DNA from: Spirodela intermedia
Lineage: Eukaryota > Streptophyta > Magnoliopsida > Alismatales > Araceae
DNA length: 64,000 nucleotides
Assembly (NCBI GenBank): GCA_902729315.2
Contig: LR746276.1
Coordinates: 5,964,169-6,028,168 of the forward strand
Direction: 5' to 3'
The position numbers and the translations under genes were made by a program. The notes below the pieces were generated by a model, which worked only from the letters and a program-made list of their open reading frames with translations, was not told the DNA's origin and did not search any database. Positions 44,995 through 57,485 of this stretch are shown piece by piece; position 1 is the first letter of the stretch, and each line of letters starts with the position of its first letter.

Positions 44995-47199
44995 GTATTC
45001 CAAGCCTCACTTAGCAATCATTATATAAGGGGTGTCACCATCTCTCTCTCTCTCTCATGGTATTCCCCTCTCATAGGATTGTATACAAATTGGTTTTTCT
45101 TCCTCCATTCTTCTTGCCTTATGTGCTTTAGAGGCATCTTGGAAACTCACTTGACCCCCTGACAAAGCCTCCCTTAATTTGGGATCATCCACTATCACAA
45201 ACTAGTTGAGCTCCATAATATCAATGATAGAGTGTCCATGTGTGTTGTTCACAAAGCCAATGTAGCGTGGTTAGATTGGGCATTCAAAATAAATCTTCAT
45301 TCTTGTGGTACTAAATCCTCAACATCATGGAAACTATTATCCTATGATGCAGAAAACTACTATCTAATAAGGGATAAAAGTTTTTTGACCCAAGTGGAGA
45401 AGACTAGTGGGATTTGTATCCAAAGAGTGAAAAGCTATTAATTTGATGCCAAAATAGAGTTTCAACCTAATTCAACTGAACTAGAGGCTCAGGAGATGTG
45501 AAGATTTTATTTTAGCCCAAATTGAACTCAAAATGGCCTAGTAAGAGATTTGGGTTAAATCTCAATTCACACATTTTATTCATGTTAAATCTTTCTATTT
45601 CGTTTTGGATGTTCTTATTTCTTAGTGGCATCCTAAGACAATCCCTATTGTTTATAGGGAAGCTTAAACTATTTTCCTTATTTTTAGGATCCTAACTTTT
45701 TATAGGTTAGTTAAAACTAGTTTTCAGTGTATAAAAGCCCCAAAGGTCATTCTCATTTTTAGTTCCTTTCCCTTATGGAGGTTTTCTCTATCTAATGGTA
45801 GTTTACAATATCCTTGTCAACTTAGGGATGAACTTTCGTTTTTTGTGGACCCATGATCAACCCCATGTCGACTCAAGGGGTAAACTCTCTTTATTATGTG
45901 GATTTAGGATAATAAGTTTCACTAAAAACATGTTCTTTGTGGATTCAAGGTTGTAATTTTGCTTCCAAAATATACAAACAAAGTTGAAACATGATCAAAT
46001 CATTAATTCTTCAAATTTTCATTACATCATGTTATGATTTCACATGAGAGAGAGATGAAGAAAACTAGATCTAAGCATGAATATGAATGTAGCTTAATCA
46101 TTGTTTGTTAAATCAAAAAAAATAATTTTATATAACTAGAAAATATTAATTTTTATAATTTTCAAATTATTTCTCAAAAATATGTCAATTTTACTTTGAT
46201 AAAGGCTCCAAAAATAGTAAAAATCTTCCAAGTAAATCATAAGGATGTTAACTAATATCAAATAAAATTTAAAATAGTTCACAAAGAATATGTTTTTTAT
46301 AATTTTTAAAATAAAAGACCATAATTTTTATAAAAAAATAGAGAAGAAGAAAATTCAAATGTTGATGTTAGGTAGACGTTAATACCACTCAAAAGGTGAT
46401 TGGGTAAAAAAGATAGTTTAGCTTGATGATTACTGTGTAAGCAATTTTAGATGATTCGATCAATAAAATTGAGATTTGTAAATGCAAAATAAATCGTAAT
46501 GGAGTAAAGAAGAGTTTTGAAACTTGATTTTAAGTAAAACTATTATTATATAAGGAATAAATAAAATTTAAATAGAGAAAATAGAGTTCTAATATCACAA
46601 TGACAAACGCCACAATTTTGTAGGTTTGGAGGGTTTTTAAAGAGTGTGCATAGCCTTGAAGGCTCTCATTAGACATGCACAGCATGTGTACTCTTTGGAT
46701 TCCATGCGAAGTTTAGAGGACAAAAAAAGGTGACAGTGAAGTGTCTCTAACAATTAACACCTAGTGGAGCAAAAGTTTTTCGTAGATGGGTCTCTAGTAG
46801 TTGTCACTCAAAGAAGCTGAGATTAATAGAGGTAGAGTGCATCTTAAGGAATTTCTTCCTAAGGTTCTTATTGTAAGAGGAGCCTCTTATTGCATTCGGA
46901 ACATTTTTAAGAGGTGCACTCTTTCATCATCGACCAATATGAGATCTCATTTCTCCTCAAAGTTTTTAGTTTTCTATCTCAAATCCTTGGTTAGTTGCTA
47001 AACCAACTCTTTCCCTATAGCAAAACAACAGAGTGAAAATAGAAGAAATTAAATTTTGGCATCAGTGAGTTTTCAGCCTCCATTGATCACTTGGTTGCAT
47101 AACTAAAGGTAAGAAAATTATATTATTTTCATGAAATAATGAAAATACAAGAGTTTAATCTTCTCTTTATATAGGGGAATTTTCAATATTATTTTGACT

Positions 47200-47680
47200 G
47201 AAAACAATAGCTTGCATTTAGTCCCACATTAATTGTTTCAGAGAGTTTGAGATCATCATGCAACATGTGTGATGAGATCATACTTTGCCCCACACATTGG
47301 TTTGGGGCTGATGATGTGGAAGAGGAGTGACATGCATGTTCGTGGGTCCTTAGCCACTAAAGCCTAACTCATGGTTCTATTTGATCTAGTTCTGCCCACT
47401 CGAGTGTAGTGCCATTTAGGTCGACTATTGAGTGTTGGTTGGCTAATAGATTCCCTCTCTTTTTAATTTTTTAATTTTTTTTACTTTATTTTTACTTGAG
47501 AATAAATATAAAATTATTTAGAATTATAAAATTAATTATAAATTCATGTTAGTCATGTAAAAATAATTTCCTCAACTTATAGTAAATATAAGACTATTTA
47601 TCATAAGTTAATACATAAAATATTTTATTAAACTTATAATAATAGAGACTTATTAAGTATCAATAAAGTCGTAGGCATCT
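47200..47680 (+). repeat. LTR-like copy B
   Basis: Partner of the copy at 42880-43310: TTAGTCCCACATTAATT, GATGTGGAAGAGGAGTGACATGC-like words and a matching AT-rich end (AATAGAGACTTATTAAGTATC versus AATAAAGACTTATCAATC). The pair would bracket about 3.9 kb, short for a full Copia element. Confidence 0.4.
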
Positions 47681-49448
47681 ATTTGTCAAGAAAAAGTGGT
47701 ATAGAGGATGATGAACATAACTTTCACTCTAATATGTCTTTTAAAATCCATCAATCTCATCTCATCATGCTCTATGCCATAACATTGTCTTTAGATTAAT
47801 GTTTGAAAAACTGTAACAGTGAAGACAAATCAACTAGATGATAAACCTAATCAAAAATTATTTCTTGGGGCTCTTCATCACTAACTAGTCCTCGGGCAGA
47901 ATAGGTGGTTGGTATCTAGAAAAAGAGCCAAGCTTGAGCAAAACTTTGTAGAGATCGAAGAGTTTCATCATGTGGGCCCTAAAATAAATTATGATCTGCC
48001 AAGGAGAAGCTGAAGAAGCTATAGTTGACATGTTGTTCAGTTTACAAATGGAAACATAGATAATTGAGACCATGAAAACGAATGCGCCATGATCTGCTAT
48101 CAATGAAACTTGGTTCATCTTAAGAAGTTTTTATCATATGATCAGTTTATCGTAATGATATAAGAAATTCCAAAGTTCCTTATGTAGATGGGAACTTTTT
48201 CATTACAATGTGACATCAATGGTGCAAATTTAGGGAAAACATCTGTTTCACAACCCCTCAAAAAGTCTAGGCAATATGATATTATAGTTGAATATTGGAG
48301 TTTGCAATAGTAGAACTCATGAGAAATTCCAAGAACCATGTAGAAAACCCAGGAAGAGTTGATTAGCTGTCAATTAAAAAGATGTTTAGATTACAGTCGC
48401 TCATCTGCTATTTATCCTTCGAGAAAACATGGAGCACATGCAGATTATAGATAGAAGATCGGAGTAGAGAGATATGGGAAGAAACTGATGGGGAGCTCAA
48501 TTGAGATTTCCTCTGTCTCTTTCTTTCATAATCGAAGACCATGGAAACACTTGAGAGATAGAGAGGAAGGGAGACAATAAAGGGATACACCATGCGTATG
48601 TGGTTCGGAGAATCATTTGACATCCGTAATCACATGAGTTTCTTCTTCCTTAAGGAGCGAGAGAGTTTTCTTACAACACTTGACATAGCTCCGATGCCCT
48701 CCCTTTCTTATCACAAAGTTAGGGAAAATGCATGGGGACAAAGGACAATCCTCTCCATAGTACAAAATTTGAATCTACTTGCTTACTGAAGAGGTCAATT
48801 AGGGCTCGTTAGATCGTTCTCGAAACTCCTACAAAAACAACAAAGATCCTCTCCAAGATGAGGTTGATGGAGACAGCAAGGGAGGATTTTGCTGTTGGCA
48901 TTTGCGAAATCGACGGAGTATTTTAATATTTCATTGTTCTTGGTGGTCCCTTCGTTTGTCTTTATTTTGCCAAAAGAGCGGTGGCCCACCGAAGGCATTA
49001 ATGTAAAATTTAAATTAAATACCCTTTCTCTCTACTCTTATGAAACGGTTCGTGACATTTCAAAATCTAGGGTTTTTTCTATGCGAAATTCTCCTTTCCC
49101 CTAGCATCCTCTCCGACCGACTTTCTCCTTTTTCCCACGAGCTTTCCAGAGTAGTACGAGTAATTCGAGATATTTTCCTCCTTTGGATTACGAAGAAGTC
49201 TCTGGCGCGACCCTCCGCCGGATAATCATCGAATTTCTGGAATTATAAGGCGGATTTATGACCGACTCTTGCTGCTGATCCACAAGAAAAATCATAAAAT
49301 GGTTTGGACTGCGCCACGGAGCAATACGTGGCTGTCGCTCTTCGCCGTTGATGAGAAGGTAGAGAATTATGTGTTTCTTCCCACATCCCGAGTGTATATT
49401 AGAGATGTCTGGCCAAGCATTCCAACTTGTGAGAGGCGGGCCCAGAAA

Positions 49449-49454
<6 letters not shown>

Positions 49455-49495
<41 letters not shown>

Positions 49496-49503
49496 CCTCT
49501 CTC
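49455..49503 (+). repeat. (CT)n in the 5' leader of the first CYP71 gene
   Basis: CT run ending about 25 bases before the start codon at 49528. The second CYP71 gene has a CT tract at the same place on its own strand. Confidence 0.95.
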
Positions 49504-49527
49504 TCTACTCTAGTCTATCTCTAACTC

Positions 49528-51260
49528 ATGGACGCATGTTATCAGCTGGTTCTCCTTCTTCTAGCCCTTCTTGGGTTTCTTGCGCTTGAGAAGGCTAAGA
49601 AGAAATCACAGATAAAGAAACATCGTCTACCTCCGGGTCCCCGTGGACTCCCGCTCATAGGCAACCTCCACCAGCTCGGGAAGCATCCCCACCGCGCACT
49701 GGCGAAGCTCTCCAAACTTCACGGCCCCGTCATGTACCTGCAGCTTGGTCGGGTTCCGGCGGTGGTAGTCAGCTCCGCTGAGGCGGCAGAGGCGGTTCTT
49801 AAGACCCATGACCGTGATTCTTGCAGCAGACCGGCCCTCATCGCGTGGAAGCAAATCTCCTGCAACTTTTCAGACGTCGTATTCTCACCCTACGGCGCCT
49901 CATGGAGAGAATTGAAGAAGATACTCATGGTTAAGCTTCTATGCACCAGGAAGGTGGAAGGGTTTCGCAGGGTGAGGGAGGAGGAGGTGGAGAGGATGAC
50001 GAGTTCGATCTTCTCTCGAATTGCTCCTCTCGAACCGGTCAATCTGAGCGAGCTGGTTCAGAGTCTTTCTAACAGTATTATCTGTAGAATCGTCTTATGC
50101 AGAAAACTTGAGGTTGGAGGATCGTTGGAAAATCGATTCAATCGCATCCTCCAGGAGGCCGAGGCCTTCGCGATAGGGTTCTTCATTGCCGACTATATCC
50201 CCTGGGCAGGATGGGTGGATAAGCTCACCGGAAAGCAAGCTGCTTTGGAGAAGACCCATGCAGAGATGGAAGCCTTCTGTCAGGAGATCTTAGGTGCCCA
50301 TGCCGATCGAGGGAAGCCGAGAGATGATGAAGAAGGCATCATCGACTTCATGTTGCGCCGCCAAAAGGATAAGTCTGATCTAACGATGGATAACGTCAAA
50401 GGGGTCCTCCTGGTCTGTTTTTATATAACCTGTCTCAGCCTTCAACTTCTCACGATAATTTCTTTAGTATCTTGGCATATTCTCTCTAAAGAAAGCGTCA
50501 TAAGTGATATAACATAGTTTAGGTGATCGATGAAACTTTTTGCCACCGTTTAACATTTTTTTAGTGGTAAAGTAATATTGAGGTATAAATTCTGGATTGA
50601 TTCATCTCCCAGATGGTAAGTAACTAGTTTTCGGGACTGCAGAATATCCTTTTCGCCGCCACAGACACATCCGCTGCAACCCTAGAATATGCAATGGCAG
50701 AGCTTGTGAGGAACCCCAGAACCATGTCGAAGGCACAAGAAGAGGTGAGAAGCGTCGTCGGAGAAAAAGGGAAGGTTGAAGAGACGGACATACCCCAACT
50801 CATCTACCTCAAATCGGTGGTGAAGGAGACGCTGAGGCTGCACCCTCCGGCTCCGATTCTCGTTCCGCGAGAGACGACTGGGCAGATCACCATTAATGAC
50901 TGCGAAATCCTCCCGAAGATGAGGCTGATAGTGAACGCGTGGGCGATAGGGAGAGATCCACACTTTTGGGAGAGGCCGGACGAGTTCCTCCCGGAGAGAT
51001 TCGTTGACAACCCCGTCGACTTCAAGGGACAGGATTTCCAGTTCATTCCCTTCGGCGCCGGACGGAGGATCTGCCCTGGGACGTCCTTCGCCGTCATGGC
51101 AGTGGAGCTCGCCCTCGCAAATCTCCTCTATGCTTTCAACTGGGACGTGCCAGCTGGGATGGGAGAGGAAGGCATCGACATGGCCGAGGGAGTTGGCCTC
51201 GCAGTCCGCCTGAAGACCGCCCTTCGATTAAAAGCCTCCTTATATACACAGTTCAAGTAG
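49528..51260 (+). CDS. CYP71: Cytochrome P450, CYP71 family, copy 1
   Basis: Microsomal haem monooxygenase of specialised metabolism; substrate not predictable. Exons 49528-50412 and 50643-51260, 500 residues, with the single phase-0 intron typical of A-type P450s. N-terminal membrane anchor (LVLLLLALLGFLAL), basic stretch, then the proline hinge LPPGPRGLPLIG. I-helix AATDTS at 300-305, ExxR in KETLRL (Glu357, Arg360), PERF at 412-415, haem-binding FGAGRRICPG with Cys439. All are intact, so it should be functional. The ATG at 49528 is the first that yields the anchor. It lies tail-to-tail with a close relative at 53129-54816 (same RKVEGFRRVREEEVER block), which points to an inverted local duplication. 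Confidence 0.95.
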
Positions 51261-52861
51261 TCCAAGTGAGACTAGTGTGATACCTGTCGTCTTGTTCGTT
51301 TTTCTGAACCTTCTGGTTTCTCCCTCCGTGAAATGTTGAAGGTTACAGCCTGGGGTTTTTGAGTTGTTTTCGGTGATGGAATAGGTAGCCCCATTACCTT
51401 AAAGTCGTCTACTTATTTTAGCTCTCAGATATGCCACGGAGTAGCTCGTCTCGAGTTCAACCAAATATCGAAAAGCAGGTCAACGTATGTGATGATATCG
51501 AAACTGCCTTCTAAAGATGCGCAACGATGAAAATAAATGAGGGGCTTATCGCGTGCTTCCGGACAGTCTTACCTCTCGCTGATTTCCAGTTATAAACACC
51601 CTGACACGATGAACGAACTCAATACTCGCAGTCACAGGGACAAAGTACAGTAGGCATTGGAAAAACCACGATGACATAAAGAAGAGATAAGACTGTGGAA
51701 TAAGATTGTACGACCAATTTAGACAGTTATCAACCATACACGGAAACCAAGATTAGGTAAACAAAGAGAGTAGGAGAACAAGTATCCAGTACAAAAACAA
51801 TAACGGATGGTACTAAACCCAAGCTATCTTACCCAAGACCTGGAAAACATAGCAGAGCACACTAATATACGAGTTGATCTCTATCTATTTGTGATGGGTC
51901 TCATCTTCCGGTCTTTTCCAGTCAAAACCCCATACATTTCCCCTATCCTACGTAACGTGATCCGGAGAGAGCGGCAGTACAATGAGAAGGCCGCTTTTGT
52001 GGGAAGAGAGGGATGGAGCTAACGACATATATGTCCAAGTCTTGATCATACTCACCGCCAATAGGACTTCGTAGTGTGGAGCGTTAATTATTAATGGACA
52101 GTGAGGTTTTGCCTAAGATATTCCTGTTTGCTTCGACCAATTGAAGGCGTCTACACACTTAACAGTCATTAGTTCATTCTCCGTTTTTAAAAAATTTCGT
52201 ACTTAGATGGGTTCACTAAATACATGGAATTACAGATATTGTTTGTCTCCAAGCACAGCATTAACTAAGACAGTTCTTGGAGGAGCGAAGAACGGGACAG
52301 GGACGGTGTCTGAATAGGCTTTTCACTCCCTTAAATTTAGTCGCTCACGGGCAATTCTGAGCGGCAGCTCTCCTCCACGAACTCTCCTGCAGATCAAAGA
52401 TAAATATGGGCATGCGTAAATATTCTGTGCTCCTCTGTAGATTACAAAGGCTGGACACGGCTCAGAGGAAATTTTGTGTTAATCTACTGATATATTAATT
52501 TGATCTGCCAAGAAAGGAGAGAAATAGTTCTGTCCTATGAATATTCGACGGCATCTCCTCACGAACGGTGTAGGTTTCCTTTTCAAGGAATGATCTTGTA
52601 ATCAGTCCGTTAGAAACTTGATGCTTCTGGACTGCCACTTCGAGAGGTAAGTTTGCTGAGTATTTGTATTGCTCTTTGCAAGGAAACTCCAGTTCTGCAT
52701 AGGCACGGCTGCAGCGAAGAGCCTGAATGTGTTATAAAAAGTTGCGTAGCTATTCGATTCAAAGAAATTCTGGTCCTCCGGTTTAGAAGGACCAGATTGA
52801 GGCACCTCATACCATATCCTTATCAGGTTAGAATGATGGGAATAGTTTCTCTGTCTGTCTG

Positions 52862-52892
<31 letters not shown>

Positions 52893-53128
52893 TTGTCTAT
52901 CTCTCTCTCTCTCTCGCTAAAGCAAATTCAAGATGTTGCCTCATCAGGAAGACTTCCTTCTCTAAAGCAAAAGCAGAGGAAAAGGCCAATAAAGAATACA
53001 AGCCAACTCAAGATTCACAACAAGCCTAAATGTCATACAATCACAACCGTAACACTCATTCTGCAAAGAAAAACATAGGCGATGTCACCTTATTCAGAGC
53101 CGTGCGTCTGCTTATTCATCGCGATTAT
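51261..53128. other. Convergent spacer between the two CYP71 genes
   Basis: No supported gene. It holds a CT run at 52868-52915. A minus-strand open frame at 52602-52805 and a possible small minus-strand exon near 52335-52390 (after a CTGCAG acceptor) do not match any family I know. Confidence 0.5.
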
Positions 53129-54816
53129 TCAACACTCAATGTAATTTCTGTCTACTCTATTGGTGTATTTGGTGGGCCTTAAAATCAAATCAGCCTTCAG
53201 ATGAACAGTAATACCAGATGCTTCCTCCATGCTGAGGCTCTCCTTCCCCATCCCACCCGGCACCTCCCAATTGAACGCGTAGAGAAGATTCGCGAGCTTG
53301 AGCTGCACAGTCGTGACCCCGAAGGACAACCCAGGGCAGATCCTCCGCCCAGCACCGAAGGGGATGAACTGGAAATCCTGCCCCTTGAAGTCAACGGGGT
53401 TGTCGATGAATCTCTCCGGGATGAACTCGTCTGGCCTCTTCCAAGAAGCCGGATCCCTTCCTATTGCCCAAACATTCACCATCACCCTCGTCTTGGGGGG
53501 TATCTCGAAGCCATTAATGGTCATATGCCCAGTCGTCTCTCGAGGTATCAGAGGAACAACAGGGTGAAGCCTCAAAGTCTCCTTGACCACGGATCTGACG
53601 TAGTTGAGTAGGGGTATATCTGTTTCCTCGATCTTCCCTTTCTCTCCTACTACGCTCCTCACCTCTTCCTGCGCTCTGGCCATGACGCTCGGATTCCGGA
53701 CCAGTTCCGCCATGGCGAACTCTATAGTTACAGAAGACGTATCCGTGCCACCGATAAGGACGTTCTGTAGACGAGAAAATGGAATACCCTATCATCAGTG
53801 AATGCGAGAAGAAACGAGAACAAACGAAGGAGACTAATATATACTGGTGGCTTGTTTGTGTGATACTTTTTCAAGTATAGTGTATTATGAGAGAGTTAAG
53901 ATCTGACCATCAGCACCCCCTTGACATGATCTTCCGTTAGACTGATATCTTCCTTCTGGAGACGCAACAACACGTCGACGATGTCTTCTTCATCATTCGC
54001 CATCTTCGATTTATTGGCATGAGCTTCAATGACCTCCTGAAGAAAGAAGTCGAGCTCCCGAATGTTCTCCACCGTTCTTCTTTCTAGTCCAGTGAACTTA
54101 TCGGCCCATCCTGCCCAGGGGAAGTAGTCGGCGACGTATAAGGCCGCTAACAGCGCCTGTGTTTCTGAGAGGATCCGGTGGAGTTTGCTCTTCGGCTGGA
54201 GCGGCCCTCCTTCGTCGAATCGTCCGCCGAAGGCGACCCTGCAGGTGATGCTTTTAGAAAGTGAGTGAGCTAACTCGCTGAGATTTACTGCTTCATTTGC
54301 AGCTGCCAGACAAGAGATCAGGTTCATCGTCCTTTCCACTTCTTCCTCCCTCACGCGACGAAACCCTTCCACCTTCCTGGTGCTGAGGAGCTTGACCACG
54401 AGTATCTTCTTCAACTCTCTCCATGCGGCACCGTACGGTGATAAGGCCACATCTGAAGAGTTGTAAGAGAATCGCTTCCAGGAGGCAAGGTCTGGTCTGC
54501 TGGAGGAAGTAAGATCATGGGTCTTCAGAATTTCCTCCGCTATTTCGCCGGAGCTGACGACCACAGCCTGCTGGCGGCAAAGCTGCAAGTGCATGAGGGG
54601 GCCGTAGAGCTTGGAGAGCTCCCACAGTGCGCGGTGGGGGTGCTCCCCGAGTTGATGTAGGTTGCCGATGAGGGGCAGCCCCGGCGGGCCGGGTGGAAGC
54701 TTGCGTTTCTTCCTCTCGTTCTCCTTTGTGACATTCCTACGTGAAAGGAATACAAAAACAGGGAGTATAACGAGAACAAGAAGAAGAATAGGAACCAGTT
54801 CTCCACACCAATACAT
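53129..54816 (-). CDS. CYP71: Cytochrome P450, CYP71 family, copy 2
   Basis: Same family and role as the plus-strand copy. Exons (minus) 54816-53908 and 53764-53129, 514 residues, phase-0 intron at the same position. N-terminal anchor (PILLLVLVILPVFVFL), hinge LPPGPPGLPLIGNLHQLG, I-helix GGTDTS at 308-313, ExxR in KETLRL (Glu365, Arg368), PERF, haem motif FGAGRRICPG with Cys446. All intact. The I-helix differs from copy 1 (GGTDTSS versus AATDTSA), as do the substrate-recognition regions, so the two enzymes probably differ in substrate. The C-terminus is about 9 residues longer. A (CT)n leader and a three-copy promoter repeat lie directly upstream. Confidence 0.95.
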
Positions 54817-54828
54817 CAGAGATGAGAG

Positions 54829-54830
54829 AG

Positions 54831-54871
<41 letters not shown>

Positions 54872-55187
54872 TCTATTCAATGGGAAGGATGGAGAAGAGG
54901 AGACGGATAGATATAGTTGCATGCATTAATCACACGTGTTACCTACATTTTACACTTCTTGACGTGGGGAGTCAAGCAGGGAGTCTTTTGCGCGGTCGGA
55001 ACTGAATGAAGAGAGAGAGAGAGAGGGAGAGATAAGGGAGAGAGAGAGAGAGCTCTATTCAATGCGGAAGGTTGGAGAAGAGGTGACGGATAGATATAGT
55101 TGCATGCAATAACCACACGTGTTACCCATATTTTACACCTGTCGTGGAGAGTCAAGCAGGAAGTTTTTTGCTCTGTCGGAACTGAAT

Positions 55188-55232
<45 letters not shown>

Positions 55233-55360
55233 GGGAGCTCCACGCAATGGGATGGAGAAGAGGGGACGGATAGATTGCATGCAATAACCACGCGTGTTAC
55301 CCATATTTTACACTTCTTGACGTGGAGAGTCAACCAGGGAGTCTTTTGCGCTGTTGTAAT
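54829..55360 (-). repeat. Three-copy tandem repeat of about 183 bp in the promoter of CYP71 copy 2
   Basis: GCTC(T/C)A words after a GA tract mark copies at 54870, 55052 and 55237 (spacing 182 and 185). Each copy holds a (GA)n run, GGAGAAGAGG, GACGGATAGAT, GCATGCA, CAC(A/G)CGTGTTACC and AGTCAA(G/C)CAGG. The G-box CACGTG is intact in copies 1 and 2 and changed to CGCGTG in copy 3. GTCAA is a W-box core on the reverse strand. Confidence 0.9.
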
Positions 55361-55576
55361 AAATCAAGAGGCTGTCTATGTTGTTATTTTCGCCTGCCTT
55401 GACGGTAGCGGAGTCGAAACCAGTATGCGTCATAAATTGGGTAGCTACGAAAGAAGAGAACGTTGGCCCTTCTAGAAGGGATCGATAGCTATCCACATAA
55501 ATGTGTCCATAGACCACCTGTTGGCACGTGCATAGTCCACATTCATCATCTGCTTGGTCAATGAAGGTTACTGAGA

Positions 55577-55578
55577 GC

Positions 55579-55622
<44 letters not shown>
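55577..55622. repeat. (GA)n microsatellite
   Basis: GA run in the spacer between CYP71 copy 2 and the broken third copy. The sequence at 55623-56020 is AT-rich with no feature I recognise. Confidence 0.95.
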
Positions 55623-55626
<4 letters not shown>

Positions 55627-56024
55627 CCCGGTGGGTTATGAACCCCTAAAATGTTTGTATGTATAACAATTATCGATGAATTAGTAAATAATCCCAAAAA
55701 ATTCGAATATCACATTCCTTTCGACCATATTTTCTGACGCGATAATAATAAAAAAATTGATCTATTAAAATTATTTCGAGAAAATAACAATGATTATGCT
55801 TTTATGATTCTAACTATTTATTAAATAATATTGTCGGATTAAATCGGTAAGTAATTACCCTTCACATGAACAAATATAGCGAGGATAGAATGGGCACTCA
55901 GCTAAATGCGCATCTCATTGAATAATAAATACAAAATTAGGAAAAATAGCCGCGAGAGAGTGAAGGTTATCTAGAGTCATGCTTCTTCTCAATCCTTGTG
56001 CTTGTTGTGTTTCACTAGGAGACT

Positions 56025-56605
56025 GTTCTTCAGATGGACTCCCGGAACAGTTCCATTGCTAATGACAACCACCCCTCCTTCCCCATTCCAGATGAGATAC
56101 GCCAGGTCAAGTTCCACGGGTGGCGGCGCTCCACAGAGCAAGGTCAACCATCCTCCGCGGAAATCGTCCTCTTGGTTGCAAATAGGATGAACCGGAGATC
56201 ATGGCCCTTGAAATCAACGACCCTGTTCATAAATCTCTGCCACGTTGAATCTTCCTCGACTCTCTCGACCTCTCACCTTAAGGAGGCAATCCCACGTCGG
56301 AGAGCAGAGCACCTCCCTCGCTCGTATGTCGCTAATTCTTATAGATTCCTCCGCAGCCTGAGCAGAGGGATTGACGACGGCGTGCCTTGGCCAAGTTGCA
56401 GCCGCAGGATGGGACCACGGAGCTTTGAGACCATCCGCAGTGTGTAGTGGGGTTGCTTCCCGATCTGACGGGTGATGCCTATGATGGGGAAAGGAGAATA
56501 CAAGGGCGATACCCTGGGCTTCTTCCTGCCCTCTCCCCTCTCTCTTCTTGCCTTTCGTTTTACCAGGAGAATGGGAAGATGGAGAAGAACACAAACCCTT
56601 TGCAA
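56025..56605 (-). pseudogene. Broken CYP71 cytochrome P450
   Basis: Reading the minus strand down from 56605 gives a basic stretch after an anchor, FPIIGITRQIGKQPH, SKLRGPILRLQLGQ, then a frame change near 56400 leading to HAVVNPSAQAAEESIR, the usual start of P450 exon 1. Within about 60 bases it jumps to the C-terminal haem region (RFMNRVVDFKGHDLRFI, near 56235-56185), so most of the gene between is deleted. The haem motif is destroyed (ATKRTISAE where FGAGRRICPG is expected, no Cys) and a stop follows. No ATG is seen at the expected start. It is a dead duplicate of the neighbouring P450s. Confidence 0.85.
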
Positions 56606-56685
56606 CTAGAGAGATGATAGTTTCCTCACTGGAGTTCGGCGTTGGCTGGGTCTGATCCTATTTCTCTCTGACTCCTGTCATGGAG

Positions 56686-56734
<49 letters not shown>

Positions 56735-57116
56735 GCCCCTCTTCCTCTCTATCGCAGGTGCATATAAATGGACGAGAGGAGGACCGACGTGGAAGAATGG
56801 CAGGGCTCATATTGGTCTTGGCAAGGCCCAGGCCCATTCGATGGCAGTTGTAGGGCCCACTCGATATCTATCTCCCGCTCTCTGAGAGTCTGAGAAAGAC
56901 CAATCTTTTTTCTTGTCCCGGATAGAATTTCCAGACCCATTTAAATATTTTTCTGCTGGTTCCCCTCCACCAAAAAAGGGCGGAAAGTTCCTGCCGGCTT
57001 CTCCGGGGAGACGGATTCCGGCGCCTGGTTGGGAACCATCTTAATCGTGTTTCCTTCGTCTAGGTCGGGCGGCGAGTTTATTCTTGAATCTCATTGCGGG
57101 AGAGGTAGCGGTCCAG
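56606..57116. other. Spacer with (CT)n and leader of the DnaJ-type gene
   Basis: A (CT)n tract at 56690-56732, then GC-rich DNA at 56980-57116 that is probably the leader of the zinc-finger gene. No gene is seen. Confidence 0.6.
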
Positions 57117-57419
57117 ATGGTGATGTGCTGTTCCTGCGGCCGATTCGCGGCATACAGCTCCTGCTTCCCCGGCGGCGCCCTCTCCTCGGCCGCCGCCGCC
57201 ACCACCACCACCACCACCAGCCTCCGCTTCCCCTTTCTCTTTCGTGAGATGGGAACACGGGCCGGAGGAAGGGTAGTCCGCACGGGCTTGCTCGCTAGCA
57301 ATCACCGGATCTCAATCGCCACAGCCGTGAGGGCTTCTGTGGTCGATTCTCATGGGAGCTCGTCTGAATTCATCAAGCGCATGGAGCAGGCCTGGCTCAT
57401 CTCGCAGGTCTCTCCAACC

Positions 57420-57485
<66 letters not shown>

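Larger units (their letters stand above)
41451..49450. other. Gene-poor AT-rich block with decayed transposon DNA
   Basis: About 8 kb with no supported gene. Apart from the Copia relic, the LTR-like pair and the 33-bp repeat, I see AT-rich sequence with short open frames (for example 44802-45014, 45232-45441, 47885-48118, 48592-48789) that match no family I know. 48420-49260 is less AT-rich and may include promoter DNA of the downstream P450. Confidence 0.55.

Noticed and set aside
52602-52805. 67-codon minus-strand frame between the P450s
   Set aside because: The composition looks protein-like, but there is no matching family, and flanking splice sites do not build a convincing gene.
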